The notes beneath the pieces were generated by a model that did no database searches, was not told the origin of the DNA, and saw nothing but the letters and a program-made list of their open reading frames with translations. From Wenzhouxiangella sp. (GTDB lineage Bacteria > Pseudomonadota > Gammaproteobacteria > Xanthomonadales > Wenzhouxiangellaceae), in NCBI GenBank assembly GCA_007119095.1, contig SKQI01000149.1, positions 1-12,499 of the forward strand: a DNA stretch of 12,499 nucleotides, given 5' to 3'. The position numbers and the translations under genes are program-made. Below are positions 1 to 5,611 of the stretch, one piece after another; within the stretch, counting starts at the first letter, position 1, and each line of letters begins with the position of its first letter.

Positions 1-1176
1 AATGCTGCCGAAAGCCTGCCAGAACTTGTCCCACTGCTCACCACCTTCCTGGGCCAGCTTTTCGATCATGTCCAGGCTGCGCTTGATCATCGTCGCCCGA
101 ATCTTTTTCAACAGCGGGCTGTCCTGAAGAATCTCGCGGGACACGTTCAGCGGCAGATCGGCCGAGTCGACCACGCCACGCATGAAACGCAGATAGCGCG
201 GCAGCAGCTGCTCGGCGGCATCCATGATGAATACCCGCTGGATGTAGAGCTTCAGGCCCTCTCGATCATCACGGTTGACCAGCAGGTCAAACGGGGCCTG
301 CCCCGGCAGGTACAGCAGCAGGCTGTAGCTCTGGCTGCCTTCGACATGATGGTGAGCCCAGCTGACCGGTGCCTCGGGATCGCCGGTCAAGCCGTTGTAA
401 AAGGACTTGTAGTCCTCGTCATCAAGCTCGTTTCGCGGCCTTGCCCAGAGGGCCTGGGTGTCGTTGATGACGCGCTTGTTGGCTTCCTCGGCATCCTTCT
501 TATTTTCTTCGTTGTCGTCATCCGCGCCGAGCTCCACCAGTCTGATCGGGAAGGCAACATGGTTGGAATAGTGACGAATGATTCGCTCGAGCTGCCAGCG
601 GCTGAGCAAATCCCGATGATCTTCGCGGATGCTCAGGGTGATCCGGGTGCCCTGCTCTTCGCGGGTAATGCTTTCTATGCTGTATTCGCCTTCGCCGCTC
701 GAGTGCCAGCGCACGCCGGCCGTGGCAGGCTCGTCGGCGCGGCGCGTCTCTACCTCCACCTCCGAGGCAACGATGAAGGCCGAATAGAAGCCAACACCAA
801 ACTGGCCGATCAGGCGGGCATCTTTTTTCGCATCGCCGGACAGGGATTCCAGGAAGCGACGGGTACCAGAGCGGGCGATCGTACCGAGGTTTTCAACCAC
901 CTCTTCCTGATTCATGCCGATGCCACGGTCGACGACCGTCAGACGGCCGGCGTTGGCGTCGAAACTCACCTCGATGTCCAGATCCTGGTCCCGGCCTTTG
1001 AGTTCATCGCGGGTCAGCGCCTCGAAGCGCAGCTTGTCGCTGGCGTCAGAAGCATTAGAAATCAATTCGCGCAGGAAAATTTCGCGATTTGAATATAGGG
1101 CGTTGATCATCAGCTTCAGCAGCTGGTGCACCTCGGCATCAAAACGGCGGGTTTGGGCAGGCGTTGAATCACTCAT
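1..1176 (-). CDS. htpG: HtpG, Hsp90-family ATP-dependent chaperone (3' end cut by window edge)
   Basis: Cytosolic Hsp90 homologue that binds and remodels client proteins in an ATP cycle. The window holds 392 codons from the start; the family is usually about 620-640 residues, so the rest of the middle domain and the C-terminal dimerisation domain lie outside. The ATP-binding (GHKL) domain is clear: ELISNASDASDKLRF near residues 37-51, DRGIGM where most relatives have DNGxGM, LGTIARSGT, and the lid-side motif GQFGVGFYSAFIVA. The middle domain follows, with the LYIQRVFIMD and LPLNVSRELLQ motifs of the family. The ATG at 1174-1176 is the natural start (MSDSTPAQ...). The gene is divergent from the M23 peptidase and is preceded by a sigma-32-like promoter, as expected for a heat-shock gene. 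The Asn-to-Arg change in the DNG motif is the only oddity. Identity is near certain. Confidence 0.97.
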   Translation of the reverse strand, partial: MSDSTPAQTRRFDAEVHQLLKLMINALYSNREIFLRELISNASDASDKLRFEALTRDELKGRDQDLDIEVSFDANAGRLTVVDRGIGMNQEEVVENLGTIARSGTRRFLESLSGDAKKDARLIGQFGVGFYSAFIVASEVEVETRRADEPATAGVRWHSSGEGEYSIESITREEQGTRITLSIREDHRDLLSRWQLERIIRHYSNHVAFPIRLVELGADDDNEENKKDAEEANKRVINDTQALWARPRNELDDEDYKSFYNGLTGDPEAPVSWAHHHVEGSQSYSLLLYLPGQAPFDLLVNRDDREGLKLYIQRVFIMDAAEQLLPRYLRFMRGVVDSADLPLNVSREILQDSPLLKKIRATMIKRSLDMIEKLAQEGGEQWDKFWQAFGSI

Positions 1177-1202
1177 GGCAATTTCTTGGCTTGGCTTGGA
1201 GA

Positions 1203-1239
1203 CATGCCAGATTTGGGCTTTGATGCTGCCAAATTCAAG
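1203..1239 (-). promoter_or_regulatory. Candidate heat-shock (sigma-32, RpoH) promoter of htpG
   Basis: Read on the minus strand, CTTGAAT (1233-1239) is followed after 15 bases by CCCAAATC (1210-1217). The RpoH consensus is roughly CTTGAAA, 13-15 bases, CCCCATNT, so both boxes and the spacing fit well. Transcription would start near 1203, leaving a leader of about 27 bases before the htpG ATG. htpG is an RpoH target in enterobacteria, so position and gene agree. Just downstream are three tandem CTTGG units (1185-1199, plus-strand reading) in the leader, where no clear Shine-Dalgarno is visible. Confidence 0.7.
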
Positions 1240-1290
1240 CCGGTATCGATCAGTCACCGCGCTGTCGGCCCGGTGAATTCATGCCCGTTA

Positions 1291-1306
1291 CGTGATAAGC
1301 GTCACA
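1291..1306. promoter_or_regulatory. CRP/Clp-family binding-site candidate
   Basis: CGTGA, six bases, TCACA: this matches nine of the ten conserved positions of the CRP consensus (TGTGA-N6-TCACA). Flanking bases (TTA on the left, CTTT on the right) also resemble the A/T-rich arms of CRP sites. The centre (about 1298.5) is about 70 bases upstream of the start point predicted for the M23-bactofilin promoter, a spacing used at class I CRP promoters. Xanthomonads use the CRP-like protein Clp with nearly the same site. Regulation of either divergent gene is inferred. Confidence 0.5.
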
Positions 1307-1333
1307 CTTTATTGGCCGATTGCCCCGTCAGAT

Positions 1334-1369
1334 TTGCATGAATGGCGTTTGACTCGCATAATTGGGCGC
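1334..1369 (+). promoter_or_regulatory. Candidate sigma-70 promoter of the M23-bactofilin unit
   Basis: TTGCAT (1334-1339), 17-base spacer, CATAAT (1357-1362). The -10 box matches five of six consensus positions and the -35 box keeps the TTG core. Start of transcription would be near 1369, giving a leader of roughly 90 bases. A TTGACT at 1349-1354 looks like a better -35 but has no -10 at a suitable distance. Confidence 0.4.
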
Positions 1370-1400
1370 TGCTGACCTGAATCATTTTGTCCGGCCTAGT

Positions 1401-1414
1401 CCCATCATGGTGGG
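1401..1414. promoter_or_regulatory. Palindrome in the M23 leader (operator-like or RNA hairpin)
   Basis: CCCATCATGGTGGG is a 14-base palindrome with a single T-G pair at the fifth position from each end. GGCC lies four bases to its left and the right side reads GGGCC. It lies within the predicted 5' leader of the peptidase gene. The binding protein, if any, is unknown; it may be chance. Confidence 0.25.
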
Positions 1415-1460
1415 CCGTTGCTGGATTCTGGTCGGAAAAAACCAATAATCAAATTCATTT

Positions 1461-2414
1461 ATGCGCCATCGTTATCTGATCACAATCACAGACTACAGGG
1501 GGGCGCGTCACTTCACGCTGAGCCAATTGATGCGCCGCATCCTGGCCGTGGTGCTGGGTGCAACGGTGCTGACCTTCCTGGCCGGCTCCCTGCTGATTCA
1601 CGCGCTCAGCCAGCGCGTAGGCAGCCTGAATGACGAATTCGAGAATCTGCAAGCACTGCACAGCTCAATCCGCGCACAAAACCAGGAGTTATTGGCCGAG
1701 CAAGGCCGGCTGCAGCACGAAGTGGATGCAAAGACCGCTTCGCTGCAGGCACTGGGTGATGAGATGGAGCACATCGAAATCCTGATTGGATTGCGTTCGG
1801 AGCCGGAACGCCCGCTAGCCCAGCGCGTTGATACGGCAAGCCAGACCGCATTTGAAAAGCGCCTGATGCTGGACTCCATTCCTTCCGGCTTCCCGGTAGA
1901 GTCCGAACGCATCACCAGCCCCTTCGGCATGCGCCGCCACCCGATCCATAAACGGATGGCAAAACACGGTGGTGTTGACCTGCGAGCACCGCGCGGAACG
2001 CCGATTTATGCCACGGCTGACGGCGTTGTGGAGTGGGCGTCGAAACACCACAACAGCGGCCTGGGGAACATGGTCAAGCTGGTCCATAACTATGGTTTTT
2101 CGACCATTTATGGCCATATGGACCAAATCAAAGTGCAGGTGGGGAATTATGTCAAACGCGGGCAGCTACTGGGTTATGCAGGAAGCTCCGGCGCAGCCAC
2201 CGCACCGCATCTTCACTACGAAGTCCGTCATTTGAATCGCCGCCTGGACCCGGCTCCGTTCATGCGCTGGTCCATGGATGACTATGACCTGCTATTTGCC
2301 AAGGAGGATCGAGTTGAATGGGAATCATTAGTCGAGGTCATTCGCAGGACCGCAAACGCTCCGGAACGACCGTCATTGCTGCAGGCACAAAGCTGGTCGG
2401 CGACCTTGCCTTAA
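1461..2414 (+). CDS. M23 (LytM-type) peptidoglycan endopeptidase, membrane-anchored
   Basis: Predicted inner-membrane protein with a periplasmic zinc peptidase domain that would cut peptide cross-links in the cell wall. After a basic N-terminus (residues 1-26) comes one membrane segment at about 27-49 (ILAVVLGATVLTFLAGSLLI). A coiled-coil stretch follows at about 52-108 (heptad-like ENLQALHSS..., LLAEQGRLQHEV). The LytM domain spans about 150-257: SPFGMRRHP, H169 and D173 in KHGGVDL, H219 in YGHM, and H250/H252 in HLHYE. All zinc and catalytic positions of active M23 enzymes are present, so it is probably active, not a degenerate EnvC/NlpD-like activator. The start at 1461 is chosen because the arginine-rich N-terminus before the membrane segment is typical of the family, although no Shine-Dalgarno is visible. 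Its last 31 codons overlap the downstream bactofilin. Confidence 0.93.
   Translation: MRHRYLITITDYRGARHFTLSQLMRRILAVVLGATVLTFLAGSLLIHALSQRVGSLNDEFENLQALHSSIRAQNQELLAEQGRLQHEVDAKTASLQALGDEMEHIEILIGLRSEPERPLAQRVDTASQTAFEKRLMLDSIPSGFPVESERITSPFGMRRHPIHKRMAKHGGVDLRAPRGTPIYATADGVVEWASKHHNSGLGNMVKLVHNYGFSTIYGHMDQIKVQVGNYVKRGQLLGYAGSSGAATAPHLHYEVRHLNRRLDPAPFMRWSMDDYDLLFAKEDRVEWESLVEVIRRTANAPERPSLLQAQSWSATLP
2301..2307 (+). promoter_or_regulatory. Strong ribosome binding site for the bactofilin, inside the M23 gene
   Basis: AAGGAGG, a near-perfect Shine-Dalgarno, lies ten bases before the ATG at 2318 and within the M23 reading frame (codons for AKED). It fixes the bactofilin start and shows that the long coding overlap is real, not an annotation artefact. 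Confidence 0.85.
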
Positions 2415-2761
2415 GCGACGGACTCCACGTCGATGGCACCATAGAAGGCTCGATCACCTCCGAAGGTGAGGTTTCCATTGGTGAGCAAGGCCGGGTTGAA
2501 GGCGAGATCAAGGCTCAGCGAGTAATGATCAGCGGCTATTTTTCCGGCGATGTCGAGGCCGAGCGGCTGGAGATCGTGGCCTCCGGTGAAGTAACCGGCA
2601 CGATATCGACCGCCAAACTGGTGATCGAATCAGGCGCTCGCTTCAACGGCACCAGCAAGATTCGCGGCCAGGAACCGCCGCGTCAGCTCGCCCATGACAA
2701 GGGCGGCGATGACAAATCCGAGCAGGCCGCAGCGAAGTCAAAATCCGCCTCGAAGTCTTGA
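2318..2761 (+). CDS. Bactofilin (polymer-forming cytoskeletal protein)
   Basis: Small protein of 147 residues that should self-assemble into nucleotide-free beta-helical filaments at the inner membrane, acting as a scaffold for wall-modifying enzymes. The bactofilin core spans about 18-117: TVIAAGTKLVGDLALSDGLHVDG opens it, and short beta-helix repeats with regularly spaced glycine and valine/isoleucine follow (GTIEGSI, GRVEGEI, GYFSGDV, GEVTGTI). The tails are short and disordered; the C-terminus is rich in lysine, serine and alanine (SEQAAAKSKSASKS). The neighbour is an M23 endopeptidase read from the same transcript. Bactofilin plus LytM peptidase is a recurring pairing in shape control, as in Helicobacter CcmA with Csd1 and Hyphomicrobium BacA with LmdC. 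The start is supported by AAGGAGG ten bases upstream. Family identity is near certain; a role in shape or division is inferred. Confidence 0.95.
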   Translation: MGIISRGHSQDRKRSGTTVIAAGTKLVGDLALSDGLHVDGTIEGSITSEGEVSIGEQGRVEGEIKAQRVMISGYFSGDVEAERLEIVASGEVTGTISTAKLVIESGARFNGTSKIRGQEPPRQLAHDKGGDDKSEQAAAKSKSASKS

Positions 2762-2766
2762 GGCGG
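2745..2766 (+). terminator. Hairpin spanning the bactofilin stop codon, no T-tract
   Basis: CCGCCTCGA (2745-2753) pairs with TTGAGGCGG (2758-2766) through nine pairs, one of them G-T, around a four-base loop. The stop codon lies in the right arm. No run of T follows, so it is not a standard intrinsic terminator; it may stabilise the 3' end or help Rho-dependent ending. No better terminator is seen in 2767-2845 between the convergent genes. Confidence 0.35.
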
Positions 2767-2845
2767 TGCGCACTCATACATAGTTTGAGCGCGACTGCAT
2801 TTTGCCCTCGACACACCTCTGTCAGGAAGGCAGGCTCAAAAGCGC

Positions 2846-3298
2846 CTATGCCGCTTCGGGTTTGCGCCTGAAGTAGACAGTGCGCTGCACCCGGGCAACA
2901 AGCTCGTCTTCGCTGGATCGGATCAGCACTTCATGGTCGAACAGGAAGCGCCTGCCCTGCTCGGTCTCTCGGCGCACCCGATCAAGGTCTGTCTCCCTGA
3001 TCCGAAATTCCGCCGACACGGTACCTCTACCGGGTTTCAGGAATTCAATCTGCCCAGCCCGGTCCCACACAATGTAATCCTTGCCAAGGTTTTGCAGGTA
3101 CAGCAGCATGTAAAAAGGGTCAGTCATGGCGAACAGTGAGCCGCCAAAATGGACCCCAACGTAGTTGCGATTCAGCAGGCCGAGCTTCAGTTCAACCCGG
3201 GCATAGCGGTAATCAGCGCTGATTTCACGGACACGAATACCAGCCGCCAGGTAGGGCGGCCAGATGTTCATCAGCAGGCGCAGGTGAGAGGCTTTCAT
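2846..3298 (-). CDS. DUF4442 hotdog-fold protein, putative thioesterase
   Basis: A 150-residue soluble protein that looks like a single hotdog domain of the DUF4442 group, relatives of acyl-CoA thioesterases. Seen in the sequence: LMNIWPPYLAAGIRV (9-23), the central-helix motif NRNYVGVHFGGSLFAMTDPFY (43-63, with D60 and the GG before it) and DYIVWDRAGQIEFLKPGRG (74-92). The reading frame stays open up to 3373, but that would place the start inside the rplS terminator hairpin. The ATG at 3296-3298 gives the family's usual N-terminus and is preferred. No strong ribosome site is visible. Any promoter must lie in 3299-3356; TATTCT there is a weak -10 candidate. It is a monocistronic gene convergent with the bactofilin. 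The substrate is unknown. Confidence 0.85.
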   Translation of the reverse strand: MKASHLRLLMNIWPPYLAAGIRVREISADYRYARVELKLGLLNRNYVGVHFGGSLFAMTDPFYMLLYLQNLGKDYIVWDRAGQIEFLKPGRGTVSAEFRIRETDLDRVRRETEQGRRFLFDHEVLIRSSEDELVARVQRTVYFRRKPEAA

Positions 3299-3356
3299 GG
3301 GTGAGCCAGGCAATAAAGATCGCGCAGAATAGCGCCCGGCGCAGAAAGGCAGAATG

Positions 3357-3389
3357 AAAAAAGCCTGCCGCATTGCGACAGGCTTTTTT
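3357..3389. terminator. Bidirectional intrinsic terminator after rplS
   Basis: AAAAAAGCCTG (3357-3367) and CAGGCTTTTTT (3379-3389) form a perfect 11-base inverted repeat, with an extra CGC/GCG pairing in the loop. It lies 25 bases past the rplS stop on the minus strand, with the T-run in the right place to end the rpsP-rimM-trmD-rplS transcript. It would work in both directions and separates DUF4442 from the ribosomal operon. Confidence 0.93.
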
Positions 3390-3414
3390 AAGTGAAGCCG
3401 ATGCTACAAAGCGA

Positions 3415-3777
3415 TCAGGCGCTGGCGCGACGTGCCAGTTTTTCCTTGATGCGCGCAGCCTTGCCTTCCAGGTTACGCAGATAGAACAGTTTGGCGCGAC
3501 GAACCTTGCCACGACGCTTGATGTTGATCGATTCGATCAACGGGCTGTAGGTCTGGAATACACGCTCGACGCCGGTGCCGTGCGAAATCTTGCGCACGGT
3601 GAAGGCCGAGTTGACGCCACGATTCTTGCGTGCAATGACCACGCCTTCGAAAGCCTGCAAGCGCTGGCGATCCCCTTCACGCACCCAGATATTGACGACA
3701 ACGGTGTCGCCGGGGGCGAAATTCGGAATTTCGCGCTGGGTCTGCTCGTTATTGATTTCTTCGATGATATTGCTCAT
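3415..3777 (-). CDS. rplS: 50S ribosomal protein bL19
   Basis: Structural protein of the large ribosomal subunit near the interface with the small subunit. The 120 residues match the family length. Typical blocks are FAPGDTVVVN (20-29), EGDRQRLQAFEGVVIARKNRG (34-54), SAFTVRKISHGTGVERVFQTYSPLI (57-81) and RRGKVRRAKLFYLRNL (88-103). The start at 3777 (MSNIIEEI) is chosen over an upstream in-frame ATG at 3840 because it gives the conserved N-terminus and has GGAAG eight bases before it. It is the last gene of the rpsP-rimM-trmD-rplS operon, 96 bases after trmD, and ends just before a strong terminator. The trmD-rplS gap contains a weak CCGC/GCGG hairpin but nothing more that I can call. Confidence 0.98.
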   Translation of the reverse strand: MSNIIEEINNEQTQREIPNFAPGDTVVVNIWVREGDRQRLQAFEGVVIARKNRGVNSAFTVRKISHGTGVERVFQTYSPLIESINIKRRGKVRRAKLFYLRNLEGKAARIKEKLARRASA

Positions 3778-3873
3778 GCCTGCTGCTTCCAAAATGCTTG
3801 AGTTCTTCGTCACATCCGCTTTGAGAAAACCGCGGAACACAATCCTTCAATTTTAACCTGTTTTCACGCTGAT

Positions 3874-4626
3874 TTACAGCTTTTTGGCGGTAAATTCTTC
3901 AGGCCACCGATCGAGCGCTGCCTGGTCTTCTACTGCCGGCTCGAATGATGCCCACAGATCCGGTCTCAGCCGCCGCGTTCGGTGCAGGGCCTGAGCTCGC
4001 CGCCACTGACTGATGCGCGCATGATCCCCGCTGGTCAGAACCTCCGGCACCGCTTGCCCGCGCCACTCGTCAGGACGGGTGTAATGCGGGCAGTCAAGCA
4101 AGCCGTCGGCAAATGAATCTTCCACCGCCGAACGCTCGTGGCCCAGGACGCCCGGCAGTTGCCGCACAACCGCGTCGATCATCACCGCTGCAGCCGGCTC
4201 GCCGCCAGATAGCACGTAGTCTCCAATCGACCACTCTTCGTCGACCAGCGAATCGAGCACGCGCTGGTCAATACCTTCATAGCGACCGCAGACCAGGATC
4301 AGCCGATCACGCCCGGCCAGTTCCAGCACGCCGCCTTGATCCAGCCTGCGTCCCTGGGGACTCAAACAGGCCACTTTGGCAGGCTCTCCATCGGCCAGTG
4401 CTGCCTCGATGGTTGCTGCCAGGGGTTCAGGTCGCATGACCATGCCCGGTCCGCCGCCATAGGGTCTGTCGTCCACCGAACGATGGACATCGGCGGTAAA
4501 TTCCCGCGGGTTCCAGCATTTCAGCGCCACCAGTCCGGAGGCCAGTGCCTTGCCCGTTAAACCCAGCGACTGCAAGCCTTCAACCCATTCCGGGAAAAGG
4601 GTGATGACGTCAATCCTGCTCAGCAT
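3874..4626 (-). CDS. trmD: tRNA (guanine-37-N1)-methyltransferase TrmD
   Basis: Methylates N1 of guanine 37 next to the anticodon using S-adenosylmethionine, which prevents +1 frameshifting. This is a SPOUT enzyme with a trefoil knot. The 250 residues fit the family. Motifs: IDVITLFPEW (5-14), VDDRPYGGGPGMVM (51-64), LSPQGRRLDQ (89-98), the knot motifs CGRYEGIDQRV (113-123) and EWSIGDYVLSGGE (131-143), and EDSFADGLLDCPHYTRP (169-185). D170 in EDSF probably corresponds to the catalytic aspartate of studied TrmD proteins. The frame continues to an ATG at 4674, but the ATG at 4626 gives the normal N-terminus; it overlaps the end of rimM by 17 bases. Third gene of the ribosomal operon. Confidence 0.97.
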   Translation of the reverse strand: MLSRIDVITLFPEWVEGLQSLGLTGKALASGLVALKCWNPREFTADVHRSVDDRPYGGGPGMVMRPEPLAATIEAALADGEPAKVACLSPQGRRLDQGGVLELAGRDRLILVCGRYEGIDQRVLDSLVDEEWSIGDYVLSGGEPAAAVMIDAVVRQLPGVLGHERSAVEDSFADGLLDCPHYTRPDEWRGQAVPEVLTSGDHARISQWRRAQALHRTRRLRPDLWASFEPAVEDQAALDRWPEEFTAKKL

Positions 4627-5149
4627 CAGGCTCGTCAAGCCATTCCAGCGGCCAGTCAACCTTGACCACGCCACCGTCGAGGTCGACGGACTTGACGTAG
4701 TGCTCGGGAATAAAGGGAATCAGGGTGGTTCGCTGGTTGCCAACGACTTCAAGCACGTCATTGGCTCCGGTTTCTATCAGGCGCTGGATCTTGCCGTAAA
4801 CATGGCCATCCAGATTGACGACTTCCAACCCGACCAGGTCATTCCAGTAGTACTGGTCGGGATCAGGCGGCGGCAAATCTCCGCGTCGAACGCTGAGACT
4901 GCGCCCAATCAGGCCAGCGGCTTGTTCCGGAGTATCAATGCCGTCGACGCGGGCCACCAGGCGGGGGCCTTGTCGACGCCACTCGGCGACAGCCAGTTTT
5001 TCATCCGATTGGTCCAGCAACCAGGGCTGGTAATCGAAGATTGCTTCCGGTGGATCGGTGTCCGAAAACACCTTGATCCAGCCGCGCGTACCCCATACGC
5101 CGTTGATGCGGCCGAGCGCGACCTTGTCGTCGGCGCTCGGCGCTGCCAT
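4610..5149 (-). CDS. rimM: Ribosome maturation factor RimM
   Basis: Assists maturation of the 30S subunit by binding uS19 and helping the 3' (head) domain of 16S rRNA to fold. The protein has 179 residues. The N-terminal RimM domain carries ALGRINGVWGTRGWIKVFS (11-29). The C-terminal PRC-barrel begins with QYYWNDLVGLEV (99-110) and carries GANDVLEV (128-135), LIPFI (143-147) and the final WPLEWL. Its ATG shares one base with the rpsP stop (TGATG at 5147-5151), so translation is probably coupled. At the other end it overlaps trmD by 17 bases. Confidence 0.97.
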   Translation of the reverse strand: MAAPSADDKVALGRINGVWGTRGWIKVFSDTDPPEAIFDYQPWLLDQSDEKLAVAEWRRQGPRLVARVDGIDTPEQAAGLIGRSLSVRRGDLPPPDPDQYYWNDLVGLEVVNLDGHVYGKIQRLIETGANDVLEVVGNQRTTLIPFIPEHYVKSVDLDGGVVKVDWPLEWLDEPDAEQD

Positions 5150-5409
5150 CAGGCGCTCTGCTGCTGCGCCTTGCGTGCCTCGGTAACCAGGTGGCTGACA
5201 CGCTCGCTCATCTGGGCGCCCTGGCCAACCCAGTGGTCGACGCGATCGGTATCAAGCCGAAGGCGTTCGTCCTGGCCGCGCGCAACCGGGTTGAAGAACC
5301 CGAGACGCTCGATATTGCGACCGTCGCGACGGCTGCGGCTGTCGGTGACGATGATGTGGTAGAAGGGCTGCTTTTTGGCGCCGCCCCGGCTCAAACGGAT
5401 CTTGACCAT
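5149..5409 (-). CDS. rpsP: 30S ribosomal protein bS16
   Basis: Small-subunit assembly and structural protein. The 86 residues begin MVKIRLSRGGAKKQPFY, the family signature, followed by HIIVTDSRSRRDGRNIERLGFFNP (18-41) and the usual variable C-terminal tail. The start at 5409 is chosen over the open upstream frame (to 5490) because of this signature and GGAG five bases before the ATG. It is the first gene of the operon. Many Gammaproteobacteria have ffh just upstream; here the neighbour is a DUF1501 gene on the same strand, 197 bases away. Confidence 0.98.
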   Translation of the reverse strand: MVKIRLSRGGAKKQPFYHIIVTDSRSRRDGRNIERLGFFNPVARGQDERLRLDTDRVDHWVGQGAQMSERVSHLVTEARKAQQQSA

Positions 5410-5475
5410 GATATCTCCATCAAAACGGCGGCACCCTGAAGAGCACTCGCCAAACACTGTATCGGCAAACCCGCA

Positions 5476-5504
5476 ATTGTACCTTGCCAATCAAGCAAAT
5501 GGAA
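5476..5504 (-). promoter_or_regulatory. Candidate promoter of the rpsP operon
   Basis: On the minus strand TACAAT (5476-5481) is a five-of-six -10 box; 17 bases upstream is TTCCAT (5499-5504), a poor -35. Start of transcription would be near 5469, with a leader of about 60 bases before rpsP. A second weak -10 (TTATAT, 5509-5514) lies just upstream. No clear terminator separates DUF1501 from rpsP, so read-through is possible. Confidence 0.4.
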
Positions 5505-5554
5505 GAAGATATAACATCGAATCACCAGCCCCAACATGGCCACTCAGCCTTACC

Positions 5555-5611
5555 CCTTAAACCTTGCTCCTTGAACCTTGAACCTTGGAGCCTTGCTCCT
5601 AAATCCTCAAG
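5555..5611. repeat. Degenerate heptanucleotide tandem repeat (CCTTGNN)
   Basis: About eight units of seven bases follow one another: CCTTAAA, CCTTGCT, CCTTGAA, CCTTGAA, CCTTGGAG (eight bases), CCTTGCT, CCTAAAT, CCTCAAG. The last unit runs into the stop codon of the DUF1501 gene at 5607. Within it GGAGC (5587-5591) and GCTCC (5595-5599) form a small hairpin without a T-tract. Short-unit repeats of this kind occur between genes in various proteobacteria; the function is not known to me. Confidence 0.75.

Noticed and set aside
346..1092. A 248-codon open frame on the plus strand across htpG.
   Set aside because: It is antisense to a clear Hsp90 gene and shows no domain of its own; codon bias in GC-rich genes often leaves the opposite strand open.
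1349..1354. TTGACT as the -35 box of the M23 promoter.
   Set aside because: No acceptable -10 lies 16-18 bases downstream; the TTGCAT/CATAAT pair fits better.
3299..3373. A longer N-terminus for the DUF4442 protein starting at 3373.
   Set aside because: The start would lie inside the loop of the rplS terminator, and the added residues do not resemble the family N-terminus.
5555..5611. The heptamer array as a CRISPR array.
   Set aside because: Units are seven bases with no spacers between them, and no cas genes are near.
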